A DNA stretch of 64,000 bases from Bacteroidota bacterium (GCA_021155905.1 JAJNBG010000014.1:1-64000), one strand, 5' to 3'. Shown: positions 45,020 to 54,682, counted from the stretch's first letter. Numbers and translations: made by a program. Notes: generated by a model from the letters alone, not told the origin.

Positions 45020-46723
45020 CTATTTAGTTGGTTTTATTTTTTGACATTCCATCAGACTCTCCCGAATCTGCTTCTCTTCTTTTAAGGTTGCAATTTCTTT
45101 GGTGAGCGCCAGTTCATAATACCTGGAAGCTTTTTTCGTATTCTTTCTTGACAAAAAATAATCTCCAAGGATTTGGTACATATAGTAGCTTTCCGGATTA
45201 GTTGTAACAAAAGCGTTTTCTAAATTTTCAGGTAGAACAATCTTATTGGATTTTTTGGTAATGAATTGGATATAACTTTTGAGTTGTTTAAACAAAATAA
45301 AATTTTTATAATCTTTTGTCTCCAGGAAAGGATCCCTGGGAATCGTGTATTTAGAAACATTCATCGGTTCATTCTCCTCCAGGTCCTTTGCCTTTGCAAA
45401 CACAGAGTCTAAATTATAACAAATGAATTCCCCGCACTGAAACGGGTTCGCGCTCACCCACATCAGTTTATCCTGTGGTTTGAAAATAACCGCATGATGA
45501 GCCAGTAACTGGTTCAAGCTTTTTTCATTGGTTAAGCCGATATTTTTACTATTTAATCCTTTCTGATCCCTAAGAATGGTGGCCGCACCAAGATAGTTTA
45601 AAGTATCAGTATTTTCAAGCAATTGTCTTAAGCGGATACTCCTATATAAAGATGAACTCTCGATTTGATTATTCAGATTACTAAGGTCGTTTGTATATGC
45701 TTTCCCCTGGTAATGATTCGGACATATGATCTGGCTCGTATTCTGAACTTCATACACATCCATTTTTTCAGGAGATTTTTCAATACTGATAGTTCTGTTG
45801 TCAGGGGCGCTTCCTATCAAAATACTCTCCGACACAAACACTTTTCGTTTCTCCGCAATGGCAATGGCTTCTTCAATATTCTTTGCGTACTGTAAAATCT
45901 CTCGTGCCAATAAAGCAATGGGCGTTGCCACATCTGTTGGAATGGAACTCTTGGCAGCGTTGATGGTTACCGTAATTCCTTTTTCATTCATCCCACTACA
46001 GGCACCAATAAAACCGCTCCAGGTAACCGTGGCAAATTTATAGCCTTTGGCAGGATTCGTAAACTGAACGATTTTATTTTTTGCAAAATCATCGCCGCTG
46101 TAAAAGTCGAAATTACGCCCAACAAGCAACTTGCCATCCGCGCTTTTTTTATCCCACACGGAAAAAGACGTACAGCCGACAGTCATGTTCTTATCCTGTA
46201 GGGCGTGACCAATATCATGCGCGCCGTGATAATTTAAAATCCGGTGGTATTTAGGGGCAATAAAATCATACTTGTCGCTGGCAAATTTTGAAATCCCAAG
46301 AATCTCTTCTTTGTATTCTTCTGTAATATGATCCGGCAGATGACGGTTGAAATAACCTACAAAAAATTTTAAATAATTTAAATAAGTCAAATTTGGAACA
46401 AGAATTCTAATCTGATTAATAAAGGCGTCTTCCTGGAACTCGTGTAACTCTTTGGTGAGCATGCCATTAGCCACGCCGCGTTCATAAGCCTCACCTTCCA
46501 CGTACAATTCCCATAAACCGCTTTTGCTGTGCTTTAACCAGTTTTGGTTGACCTTGTAAAATTCTTTACTTATCGTTTTCCGCTTCCAGGTTAAGGTCGT
46601 GTCATTTTTAATTTCAGGCACATCGATCCATATAGCAAAAGCAAAATAGACTCCAAGCACAGCTAGAAGAATGGCGAACACCAACAAAGTTCTTAGGGTT
46701 ATTTTACGGATTTTACGAAGCAT
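45020..46723 (-). CDS. C45-family (acyl-CoA:6-APA acyltransferase-like) Ntn hydrolase
   Basis: The 567-aa protein has an N-terminal membrane anchor (TLRTLLVFAILLAVLGVYFAFAIW) followed by an Ntn-hydrolase domain of the C45 type. The expected nucleophile is the Cys of MTVGCTSFSVWD, followed by LLVGRNFDFY, WSGFIGACSGMNEKGITVTINAAKSS and VSESILIGSAPDNRTISIEKSP. These enzymes cleave or form amide bonds. The C-terminal region (YYMYQILGDYFLSRKNTKKASRYYELAL) is TPR-like. The ORF track starts at 46774; the ATG at 46723 (MLRKIRKITL) gives the expected anchor. It is coupled to a downstream 80-aa ORF. Confidence 0.82.
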   Translation of the reverse strand: MLRKIRKITLRTLLVFAILLAVLGVYFAFAIWIDVPEIKNDTTLTWKRKTISKEFYKVNQNWLKHSKSGLWELYVEGEAYERGVANGMLTKELHEFQEDAFINQIRILVPNLTYLNYLKFFVGYFNRHLPDHITEEYKEEILGISKFASDKYDFIAPKYHRILNYHGAHDIGHALQDKNMTVGCTSFSVWDKKSADGKLLVGRNFDFYSGDDFAKNKIVQFTNPAKGYKFATVTWSGFIGACSGMNEKGITVTINAAKSSIPTDVATPIALLAREILQYAKNIEEAIAIAEKRKVFVSESILIGSAPDNRTISIEKSPEKMDVYEVQNTSQIICPNHYQGKAYTNDLSNLNNQIESSSLYRSIRLRQLLENTDTLNYLGAATILRDQKGLNSKNIGLTNEKSLNQLLAHHAVIFKPQDKLMWVSANPFQCGEFICYNLDSVFAKAKDLEENEPMNVSKYTIPRDPFLETKDYKNFILFKQLKSYIQFITKKSNKIVLPENLENAFVTTNPESYYMYQILGDYFLSRKNTKKASRYYELALTKEIATLKEEKQIRESLMECQKIKPTK

Positions 46724-46855
46724 TTTACGAGTAGCAAAGTTACGCAAAATCCACCAATGGAATGCAGGGCACAATGATGTTTATGAATCGTTATGATTTA
46801 AGTCACTGCCTGGTTAAACCACATAGAACATAGAAAAAACAGGCAGCATTCTATA

Positions 46856-46890
46856 AATAAAAAAGCCCTTCGATCTTATCGAAGGGCTTT
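46856..46890 (-). terminator. Rho-independent terminator after the lipoprotein gene
   Basis: The stem AAGCCCTTCGAT/ATCGAAGGGCTT with a 3-nt loop has a T6 run on the minus strand, about 21 nt after the lipoprotein stop. Confidence 0.9.
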
Positions 46891-46911
46891 CATTAAAATT
46901 TTTCAAACTAA

Positions 46912-47763
46912 TTACTTCATTAATGACGCTCTTAAAGCATAGATCTTTTCAGAGATTTTTTTGAAATCCGCATCTTTCAAATCCTTAGGATCTTTGATGG
47001 CATCAATATCCGCGTGAATTTTTTTCAATTCATCGTTCAGAGCTACACATTCTTTCTTGTCTTTATAATCATTTAAAAGGTCAGTTAGGTTTTTTAAGTA
47101 AAAACGCTGATCCCATAAATGCTTATACGCTTTTTCTTTGGTAGCAGGGTCTTTAACACCTTCAGCAATTTTACAGGTTAAATATAAACTCTCTACCCAT
47201 GAACCTGCAAATACAGCAGACGCTGTATACACGCGCTCATTGGTTCTTAGATAAGAATCGCTTTTTATAAAAATCTCATCTAAAATTGTCAATAAAGAAT
47301 CTTTATTTCCTAAGTTTTTCTCCGCACGCTTTCCAACCATTTGATCCACCGCGTTTTTCAAACCTAACTCGTCAGATGTTTTTACAACGGTTTTCATATA
47401 TTTCAATACGTCTTCACCCTTGTTATTAACCATGGCATAAGACATATCAATATTATAAATTCCTAAAGCCACGGCCTTTGAGAACTCGCTGTTTGTAGCC
47501 AACTGTTTTTTTGAATCTACTAATAAGGCATTATTATAATCTACTCCCCAACCAGACAACTCGTTGATACTTCCTACCGGAGAAGGAATATTAGCAATAG
47601 CAAAGTCAAACTTGAATTTGGTTTCTTCGTTAACAGTGATTGGTGTTGTATCTTTTGGTGTTTCTGTAGTAACATTTTCAGCGATCTCTTCCGATGGCTT
47701 ATCTCCACAGGAAACTGACAATAATGATAAAGAAATACCTGCGGCAAAGAATAATTTGTTCAT
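46912..47763 (-). CDS. Lipoprotein of unknown function
   Basis: The product is 283 aa from the ATG at 47763, which creates the lipoprotein signal AAGISLSLLSVSCGDK with a lipobox ending SCG. The ORF-track start at 47853 adds 30 residues with no signal character and is rejected. The mature part is helical and Lys-rich, with ATNSEFSKAVALGIYNIDMSYAMV, VYTASAVFAGSWVESLYLTCKIAEG and a C-terminal coiled-coil-like DPKDLKDADFKKISEKIYAL. I recognise no family. A bidirectional-looking hairpin and the RND gene stop lie upstream. Confidence 0.78.
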   Translation of the reverse strand: MNKLFFAAGISLSLLSVSCGDKPSEEIAENVTTETPKDTTPITVNEETKFKFDFAIANIPSPVGSINELSGWGVDYNNALLVDSKKQLATNSEFSKAVALGIYNIDMSYAMVNNKGEDVLKYMKTVVKTSDELGLKNAVDQMVGKRAEKNLGNKDSLLTILDEIFIKSDSYLRTNERVYTASAVFAGSWVESLYLTCKIAEGVKDPATKEKAYKHLWDQRFYLKNLTDLLNDYKDKKECVALNDELKKIHADIDAIKDPKDLKDADFKKISEKIYALRASLMK

Positions 47764-47861
47764 TTTAATGATTTTTAAAAATTTACACAAAAATAAGAGA
47801 GTTCTCGTAATAAACAAGAAACTATTCCAAAGGCAGGTGCCAGTATAAGACATTTTATCAA

Positions 47862-47892
47862 CAAAAAAGGATAGCTTTCGCTATCCTTTTTA
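47862..47892 (-). terminator. Terminator of the efflux operon
   Basis: The stem AAAAAGGATAGC/GCTATCCTTTTT (one loop of TTTC) lies directly after the RND gene stop on the minus strand and has a T run there; a weaker A run on the other side makes it nearly symmetric. Confidence 0.85.
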
Positions 47893-47899
47893 AAACATA

Positions 47900-50800
47900 T
47901 TATCTGTCAAGGTTTCCATAATCCAGTTTTTTCTTTTGTATCCATAAAATCAACTGACAAACTGCCACAAAGAAAGGAACATACATAACTACTTTTGGCA
48001 AATCATAATGTGCCAGGATAACCTCAGCCTTACGTTTTAAACGCTCTGCAATTAAATACATGGCAGGAACCAATAACAGTGTAAGGAAGGTGGCGAAACC
48101 CAGACCGAAAATCATTGTCCAGCTTAACGGACCCCAGAAAACCACATTGTCTCCACCAAAGTGAATGTGTGGTGCGCCGTGCGCAAGTAATCCTTCAAAA
48201 TCAATATTCAATCCAACAGCTAAAGGAATTAAACCCAATATCGCCGCTGTGGCTGTTAACACAACAGGTGTCATACGGGTTCTTCCTGCATCAACGATGG
48301 CTTCGTATAATGAAACGCCTCGCAAACGTTCTTCCTCTGCAAACTCTACCAATAGGATACCATTCCGGACCACGATACCTGCCAGGGCAACAATACCGAT
48401 ACCGGTCATAACAATACTCATATCCATCTTAAAAATAGCCGTTCCCAATAATACACCAATTACACTCAATACAATTTCTGATAAGATAATGATCGGCTTT
48501 CCGATTGAGTTGAACTGAATAACCAACACCAACAAAATAATCCCGATCGAAGTCATCATAGCACTTCCCAAAAAAGCACCTGTCTCTGCCTGCTCTTCCT
48601 GCTGGCCGGTAAACTTCACTTCTACCGCGCCGGTAGGACGATAACCTTTTGCAGCATCTTCCAGTTGAGCAACAACATTGTTTGGATTGAATCCTTCCAA
48701 AACATCCGATGACAAAGTGATTACACGTTTATTCTGTTTACGTTTAATACCGCCATAGGTGTTTTCGTACCGTACGTCACAAAAAGAAGATAACGGAACG
48801 GAACGGATCATTCCCATCATGTTCATATCACGGAAAGTGATCTTCAGATTTTTAATCTGCTCAATATTTGTTCTTTGATCATAATTGTAACGCAGCTGGA
48901 TTGGATACTCATCATTCGCATCCCTGAACTTACTTGGATTATCAATCCCAAAAACTGCTTTACGAATTTCCATTGCCAGTTGGGCAGATGAAATACCTTC
49001 CCTGTTTGCACGCTCCCTGTCAACATCAAATACAATCTCTGGTTTATTATCCACGAAATCTGTTTTCAGTTCTGCAACACCCGGCACATCAGACTCCTGT
49101 AAATAACGCTTTAGTTTTTGTGCATTATCCACTAGTTCTTCAAATTTATCTCCCGTTATTTCAATGTTAATAGGTTTGCCAACAGGTGGGCCCGCTTGTT
49201 CTTTATTTGCTGTGATTTCAGCGCCGGCTATGTTCCATTTAGTCGCTTGAATTTCTTTCAGATATTTCATAGTGCTCTCACCATTTCGCTCACTGAACTC
49301 TACAAAATTTATGGCGATTTTTCCCCGGTTAGCATAAGAACTCTGATCCTCATCCTGAGGGTCCGTCACACCAATCGTAACGTTCGTGATCATAGAAGAA
49401 ACAATTGGATTATTTTCACCGATAATGGCGTTCACTTTTTTCTCCACAATTTTCATAACCTCATTGGTTTTTGCAGGATCTGTTCCTTCAGGCAATTTTA
49501 CATATACAAATACATTGTTCGGATCACCCTGTGGGAAAAATACCACATTGGGTGAACGCACTTTCATTAAAAATATTGAGAACGCAAACAAGACCAATGT
49601 ATACACTAACAACATATATGGACGTTTTAATCCCCACACCAATAAGTTCGTATAACCACGCTGAAATGAAGGCCAGGCCTTGGTCTGAAAATTTTCAATC
49701 ACTTTATAAAGAAACAAGCGATGAACAACCATAAACAAGGCAAAGAAAATCATCAGGTTTCCAAAAGCAACATGTCCTGCTACATAGCATATTACAGCAA
49801 TCAGTGCGTATACTAGCAATCGCAACCATGCTTTGCGAGTGATTTTACCGTACTGCTTAAACTCCTCATGATGCGGTTTCATAAAGTCAACCGCAAATAC
49901 AGGATTGATAATATAAGCCACAAACAAAGAAGCCAATAAGGTAATAATTAACGTGATGGGTAAAAAGAACATGAACTTACCAATGATCCCGGGCCAGAAA
50001 GCCAATGGAATAAAAGGCGCCAACGTTGTGATTGTACCACTTAATACAGGCAGGAATACTTCCCCCGCTGCTTTTTTTGCGGCAGTTTTAATATCCACTT
50101 TTCCATTATCAAATATCCTGTGAGTATTTTCAATAACAACAATGGCGTCATCTACTACTATACCGAGTGCCAGTAAAAAGGCAAACAGAACGATCATGTT
50201 CATGGAAAAACCAATGCTTGGCATGAAAATAAAAGCAATAAACATGGATAAAGGAACGGATAGAGCAACGAATAAAGCGTTCGTCACTCCCATAAAAAAC
50301 ATCAGAATCAATGTCACCAATATAAAACCAATAATGATGGTGTTAATCAGGTCATGCAGAGTGAGCTTGGTCTTATCAGATTGATCAGCGGTGATCTTCA
50401 CATCAATGTTAGAAGGGAACTCCGTTTTTTTTAGTTCCTCGATCGTTTCTTTTATTTTATCAGATGCAGAAATTAAGTTTTCACCGGCACGCTTGATAAC
50501 ATTTAAGGTAATAACATTCTTTCCAGCTAGACGAGCATAACTCTCCGTTTCTTTTACAGTATCTACAACCTGTGCAAAATCCTTCAGATACATTTTTGCG
50601 CCTGACTGGGACGAAATCACTAATTCCTTTAATTCGTCAACCGTTTTAAATTCATTTTTAATACTGATGGTGCGTTTAGTACCATCCATTGGAATTTGTC
50701 CCCCGCTGATGGTAACATTTTCATAACCGATTGAACGCTCCAGGTCACCCATGGTTAATTGCATGGCCTGCATCTTATACATGTCGAGGTTCACCTGAAT

Positions 50801-51361
50801 CTCTCTGTCCGGCGCGCCAACCATTTTCACTTCTGTAATTTCCTTCAAGCCTTCTATCCGGTCTTTTAAATCATCAGCATATTCCTTTAATTTTTGAAGA
50901 TCCATGTCACCGGCAATGTTAATATACATGATCGGCAATTCAGAAAATGCCAGTTCCTTTACAAATGGTTGACGTGTAAGGCCTGCCGGCAAATCAGATT
51001 TAGCTTCGTCTACTTTATCTTTAACCGACTGACGGGCTTTATCAATTGTGATATTCGTATTAAATTCAACCGTAATCAGGGACACATCCTGCATCGAATT
51101 ACTGGTCAGTTTTTTAACTCCTGGAATGGATTTTAATTTTTTCTCCAAAGGCTTTGTAATGGTATTCTCAATATTACTTGGAGAGTTACCCGCATACACA
51201 GTACTAACGAAAAATTTCGGAACTACAATATCCGGAAAGCTCTCCTTGGGTAATTTGTTGTATGACATAATACCCCAAATCGAAATGATAATAGTCACGA
51301 TATAGATCGCTGTTTTATTATCAATGGACCAACTGCTTGGTTTAAATTGTTTAAAATTCAT
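47900..51361 (-). CDS. RND-family efflux transporter permease
   Basis: The 1153-aa inner-membrane pump of the AcrB/HAE1 class expels small molecules using the proton gradient. The N terminus has SIDNKTAIYIVTIIISIWGIMSYNKLPKESFPDI. The helix-4-like segment IVLFAFLLALGIVVDDAIVVIENTHR carries the Asp-Asp pair of proton relay, followed by VLSGTITTLAPFIPLAFW. The large periplasmic loops contain PPVGKPINIEITG and TGQQEEQAETGAFLG. A middle insertion (WLRLLVYALIAVICYVAGHV, LMIFFALFMVVHRLFLY) and a hydrophobic C terminus (VMYVPFFVAVCQLILWI) are additional to the classical 12 helices. It is the last gene of the tetR-tolC-MFP-RND operon. Confidence 0.95.
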   Translation of the reverse strand: MNFKQFKPSSWSIDNKTAIYIVTIIISIWGIMSYNKLPKESFPDIVVPKFFVSTVYAGNSPSNIENTITKPLEKKLKSIPGVKKLTSNSMQDVSLITVEFNTNITIDKARQSVKDKVDEAKSDLPAGLTRQPFVKELAFSELPIMYINIAGDMDLQKLKEYADDLKDRIEGLKEITEVKMVGAPDREIQVNLDMYKMQAMQLTMGDLERSIGYENVTISGGQIPMDGTKRTISIKNEFKTVDELKELVISSQSGAKMYLKDFAQVVDTVKETESYARLAGKNVITLNVIKRAGENLISASDKIKETIEELKKTEFPSNIDVKITADQSDKTKLTLHDLINTIIIGFILVTLILMFFMGVTNALFVALSVPLSMFIAFIFMPSIGFSMNMIVLFAFLLALGIVVDDAIVVIENTHRIFDNGKVDIKTAAKKAAGEVFLPVLSGTITTLAPFIPLAFWPGIIGKFMFFLPITLIITLLASLFVAYIINPVFAVDFMKPHHEEFKQYGKITRKAWLRLLVYALIAVICYVAGHVAFGNLMIFFALFMVVHRLFLYKVIENFQTKAWPSFQRGYTNLLVWGLKRPYMLLVYTLVLFAFSIFLMKVRSPNVVFFPQGDPNNVFVYVKLPEGTDPAKTNEVMKIVEKKVNAIIGENNPIVSSMITNVTIGVTDPQDEDQSSYANRGKIAINFVEFSERNGESTMKYLKEIQATKWNIAGAEITANKEQAGPPVGKPINIEITGDKFEELVDNAQKLKRYLQESDVPGVAELKTDFVDNKPEIVFDVDRERANREGISSAQLAMEIRKAVFGIDNPSKFRDANDEYPIQLRYNYDQRTNIEQIKNLKITFRDMNMMGMIRSVPLSSFCDVRYENTYGGIKRKQNKRVITLSSDVLEGFNPNNVVAQLEDAAKGYRPTGAVEVKFTGQQEEQAETGAFLGSAMMTSIGIILLVLVIQFNSIGKPIIILSEIVLSVIGVLLGTAIFKMDMSIVMTGIGIVALAGIVVRNGILLVEFAEEERLRGVSLYEAIVDAGRTRMTPVVLTATAAILGLIPLAVGLNIDFEGLLAHGAPHIHFGGDNVVFWGPLSWTMIFGLGFATFLTLLLVPAMYLIAERLKRKAEVILAHYDLPKVVMYVPFFVAVCQLILWIQKKKLDYGNLDR

Positions 51362-51431
51362 AATGCTGTTTTTTTACTTTCGAGATTCTGAGAAACAGAA
51401 TTTCTTTAAGTATTTATCTATAAATAAAATA

Positions 51432-52568
51432 TTATTTCTTAATCTCTATTGCGTCGCCTTCATTTAAGCCGTCATAACCTGATGTAATTAATAAGTCAGT
51501 TTCTGAAAGCCCGTTTAAGATTTCAACCTTTCCACCGTATTCTTTACCGAGCATTACTTGTCGTTTTGCAGCTTTTTTATTATCAGCCACTAATACATAG
51601 CGACTGCCTTTTAAATCCTTCTGAACAAAATTTAACGGAATGGCAATTACCGGCTTAGGCGAACTGTAGTCATTAATATTTAAAATAGCAATCTGATTTG
51701 GATGAAATTCTTTTTTATTATCCAATGCAATCTCAACTCCAAACGTTCTGTTCAAAGTATTAATTGCCCTTGAAGAATAGCTTATGCGAGAAATCAAAGT
51801 ATCTGATGAATCGGGGAATTTTACTATCACCTCATCACCTTTATGAACTTTGGATGCATAACTTTCTGACAGATCTGCTTTTAATTTTAGATTACTGAAA
51901 TTAATCACACGTATGGCCGGCATACCGGGAGCTGTCAATTGGCCCAGTTTGATATCTACTGCATCGACGGTTCCATTGATAGGAGAGATAATTTTCGTCA
52001 TTCGAACCTGTTCCTGCAATGTCATTAACTTTTTTTCCATGCTTTCCTTTTGTGTTTTAGCCTGAAGGAACTGTACCTCTGTACCTATTTTCTGATCCCA
52101 CAATGCTTTTTGCTTAGTATACATTTGGTTTACCAGTTCAGCATTTGTCTGAAGATCAGAAATACTTTGCTGCAAAGCACGCGCATCTGTTTCAGCTAAT
52201 ACCTGTCCTTTACTCACTTCGTCTCCTGCTTTTACATTGATCTTTGTAATGGTTCCCGGCATCTCTGATGAGAGTGACACGTTCTCATCGGCATCCACTC
52301 GTCCCTGAACGTTAATGTAGGTCTTGAAGATTTCCGGTTTAACAGGCATTGCTTCAACTAAAACAAACTTCTTACCTGAATCACCTTCCAGCTTCGAAAT
52401 TTTAGTGCTTATCTCTGATAATTGCGTTTTCAATTCTGCCTGCTTTGCCTTCAGGTCAGAAAGACTTTCTTCCTGCTTTCCACCGCAGGATGATAATGCA
52501 AAAGAAACAGCCAAAGCGGGAATTAAAATAGTTTTAAAATTGAAATTTTGTTTTTGAATAGTAGACAT
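51432..52568 (-). CDS. RND efflux periplasmic adaptor (MFP) lipoprotein
   Basis: The 378-aa membrane fusion protein bridges the RND pump and the TolC channel. It has a lipoprotein signal (LIPALAVSFALSSCGG), a coiled coil (SLSDLKAKQAELKTQLSEISTKISKLEG near residues 34-62, and a second hairpin around the QTNAELVNQMYTKQKALWDQK segment), a lipoyl-like half motif (SLSSEMPGTITKINVKAGDEVSKGQVLAETD and ISPINGTVDAVDIKLGQLTAPGMPAIRV) and a C-terminal beta domain (QVMLGKEYGGKVEILNGLSETDLLITSGYDGL). It lies 28 nt after the tolC gene and 70 nt before the RND gene. Confidence 0.95.
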   Translation of the reverse strand: MSTIQKQNFNFKTILIPALAVSFALSSCGGKQEESLSDLKAKQAELKTQLSEISTKISKLEGDSGKKFVLVEAMPVKPEIFKTYINVQGRVDADENVSLSSEMPGTITKINVKAGDEVSKGQVLAETDARALQQSISDLQTNAELVNQMYTKQKALWDQKIGTEVQFLQAKTQKESMEKKLMTLQEQVRMTKIISPINGTVDAVDIKLGQLTAPGMPAIRVINFSNLKLKADLSESYASKVHKGDEVIVKFPDSSDTLISRISYSSRAINTLNRTFGVEIALDNKKEFHPNQIAILNINDYSSPKPVIAIPLNFVQKDLKGSRYVLVADNKKAAKRQVMLGKEYGGKVEILNGLSETDLLITSGYDGLNEGDAIEIKK

Positions 52569-52596
52569 AAGTATTTATTTAATAAGGTTGTTGAAT

Positions 52597-54012
52597 TTAT
52601 TTCACTAAAGTTCCAATTGCTTTTGAATAATCGATTTTATAAATCAACATATCATAAACCGCATTGAAATAATTTGTTTCTGATTCCTTCAGTGAAGTCT
52701 GGGCGTTGATCACTTCTAAATTTGATCCTACCCCTTGCTCATATTTTTTTTGTGACACGTTATAGATGTTTTGAGCAAGATCCAGATTTCTTTTTTGTGT
52801 CTGCAAGGAAGCTACCGCATTATTGTAATTGAAGGCAGCTGATGCACCTTCCAGCTCAATCGCTAATTGAAGATTCTTCATACTGTTCTCTCCTTTTTTG
52901 AAATCCAGTTTTGCCTGCTGGATTTTATAGTGGCGCTGCATACCATCGAATACGCTTAAAGAAAGTGTTGCTCCAATCAATTGCGTTTGATAATATTTAT
53001 TGACATAACCAACATAGGTCAAATCATTTCCCATTCCACTTGCTGAAACACTACCGTATGCTACTAATGTTGGAAGGTAGCCAAATTTCAAACGCTTTAC
53101 GTTAATATTATATAGTCTTTGCTGTGTTTCCAGCATCTGATATTCCGCCCTCTTGGCAACGTCAATTTTCGAAGCATCAATCTCTGTATTATCTTTGATT
53201 ATCAGAGAATCGGTTAATACCAAACTCTCTTTACCAGTATAACCCATCTGGAACTTAAGAACATTTTCACTTAAGATAATTAAACGTTCTATCTTTTGTT
53301 TTTCCGTGGAAAGATTATTAAAGGCAACTTCCAATCGATCCACATCTATCTGTTCCACAAATCCCTGTTTATTAAAAGCCCTGGTATCATTCAGCAACTT
53401 TTCCAGTTTAGTCATGTTTGCTTCCAGCAATTTAATACGCTCTCTATTGACCAATACTCCATAATAAGCTTTCGATACAGCACTTACTGTTTCTGATTTG
53501 GTTCTGGATACTCCAATGTTCATTAGCCCTATCATTTCCTTCGTAGCTTTTAATCCCACTAAATAATCAGCGCTAAACACCAATAAAGAAGCATTTAAAC
53601 CTGCGGTTGTTTGGTATCTTGTTCCAAACTGAGCTTCCAATACCGGATAATTACCCGGATCAAGTTTTGGATCATCCGGTGAAGGTTGAATTGGAGGATT
53701 TTGAGATGCCAATACTCCCTGGTAAATCGCTGGAGCAATAAAATTTGGAATCACTTGTGTGGGCACAACAATGAAATTTTTCATATCCACACTTCCGGTA
53801 ATTTGTGGCATAGCCATCCCAATCACTTCTTTCCGCTTGTATTTCGCCATCAGAACATCATTCTGAGCATTTAGATAATTCGGACTGTTTTTGTAAGCGT
53901 AGTCAATGGACTGTTGTAAGCTAAAAGAGTTTGAATTTACTTCCTGCGCCTTACCATGCAAAAACATGACTGAAAAAGCAGATAGCAATGTGAAAGTATT
54001 TAATTTGATCAT
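52597..54012 (-). CDS. TolC-family outer-membrane efflux protein
   Basis: The 471-aa outer-membrane factor has a signal peptide (TLLSAFSVMFLHGKAQ) and long amphipathic helices typical of TolC. The N-terminal part reads SLQQSIDYAYKNSPNYLNAQNDVLMAKY. Central repeats include VSAVSKAYYGVLVNRERIKLLEANMTKLEKLL and the C-terminal one AQNIYNVSQKKYEQGVGSNLEVINAQTSLKESETNYFNAVYDML. It forms the exit channel of the pump. The order tolC, MFP, RND is the usual one in Bacteroidota; it starts 11 nt after the tetR gene. Confidence 0.95.
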   Translation of the reverse strand: MIKLNTFTLLSAFSVMFLHGKAQEVNSNSFSLQQSIDYAYKNSPNYLNAQNDVLMAKYKRKEVIGMAMPQITGSVDMKNFIVVPTQVIPNFIAPAIYQGVLASQNPPIQPSPDDPKLDPGNYPVLEAQFGTRYQTTAGLNASLLVFSADYLVGLKATKEMIGLMNIGVSRTKSETVSAVSKAYYGVLVNRERIKLLEANMTKLEKLLNDTRAFNKQGFVEQIDVDRLEVAFNNLSTEKQKIERLIILSENVLKFQMGYTGKESLVLTDSLIIKDNTEIDASKIDVAKRAEYQMLETQQRLYNINVKRLKFGYLPTLVAYGSVSASGMGNDLTYVGYVNKYYQTQLIGATLSLSVFDGMQRHYKIQQAKLDFKKGENSMKNLQLAIELEGASAAFNYNNAVASLQTQKRNLDLAQNIYNVSQKKYEQGVGSNLEVINAQTSLKESETNYFNAVYDMLIYKIDYSKAIGTLVK

Positions 54013-54023
54013 ATAATTATATT

Positions 54024-54638
54024 TTACTCTTGTTCTGAAATTTTTTTATATTCATTAATTAAGCGGTGCCCTTTAAGTGTACAAATACCATATACAAACA
54101 TGTCAAGCACTAATTCGTGCGACTTTGAAAAACTTAGCTTATCAAATGAAAAGTAATTGCCAAACATTAGCATATCAATTTGTGCCAAACGATACCTGGC
54201 AGCAAACTCTTCATCAATGTCTGATTTGTAGTAACCTTCTTCTTTTCCTTTCTTAATGTTTCTTAAAATATCCTGAAAAGCACAGTTTTCTTTAAAAGCC
54301 TGAAACTGAATGAAAGCTGTTGGATGGAACTTCTGTAAATCCAAAAAGAAAATAGGATTGATATGCTGCATCATCTCTTTCATGTTTTCCGAGATCAGCA
54401 TTATCTCATGGATCGGATCATTCGATTGCGAAAAAACATCTTCAAACTTCTTTTTGTGCTTCTCCATTTCTACTTCACACAATTGATTCACGATATCATC
54501 TTTTTCCTTATAATACTGGTAAATCGTTTTCTTTGACATGCCTAATTCCTTGGCAATATCATCCATCGTGACTCTTTTAATGCCATACTTAAAGAAAAGC
54601 TCTAAGGATATTTTTAATATTTTATCTTGTGGTTCCAT
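54024..54638 (-). CDS. TetR-family regulator of the efflux operon
   Basis: The 204-aa regulator has an N-terminal helix-turn-helix: KILKISLELFFKYGIKRVTMDDIAKELGMSKKTIYQYYKEKDDIV, typical of TetR/AcrR proteins, and a variable C-terminal ligand and dimerisation domain (NPIFFLDLQKFHPTAFIQFQAFKEN). The ORF-track start is a GTG (54647) that belongs to the TAGTTTTG promoter element, so the ATG at 54638 is chosen. It is the first gene of the efflux operon and probably represses its own promoter, which contains a palindrome. Confidence 0.93.
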   Translation of the reverse strand: MEPQDKILKISLELFFKYGIKRVTMDDIAKELGMSKKTIYQYYKEKDDIVNQLCEVEMEKHKKKFEDVFSQSNDPIHEIMLISENMKEMMQHINPIFFLDLQKFHPTAFIQFQAFKENCAFQDILRNIKKGKEEGYYKSDIDEEFAARYRLAQIDMLMFGNYFSFDKLSFSKSHELVLDMFVYGICTLKGHRLINEYKKISEQE

Positions 54639-54646
54639 TTCGGGCA

Positions 54647-54677
54647 CAAAACTAAAGAAACTATTTTTGTTCTACAA
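54647..54677 (-). promoter_or_regulatory. Efflux operon promoter (TTG-N20-TAGTTTTG)
   Basis: On the minus strand TTG is followed after 20 nt by TAGTTTTG, a full match to the Bacteroidota promoter consensus. The predicted start lies at or next to the tetR ATG (54638), suggesting a nearly leaderless operon mRNA. Confidence 0.72.
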
Positions 54678-54682
54678 GTTTC
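54657..54682. promoter_or_regulatory. Candidate TetR operator (inverted repeat GAAACT/AGTTTC)
   Basis: A perfect 6-bp inverted repeat GAAACT-N14-AGTTTC overlaps the region between the -33 and -7 elements of the efflux promoter. Its 26-bp span and its position fit a TetR binding site that would block transcription. Confidence 0.5.

Noticed and set aside
48115-51305. Multiple plus-strand ORFs opposite the RND permease gene
   Set aside because: All are antisense shadows of a long, well-recognised gene.
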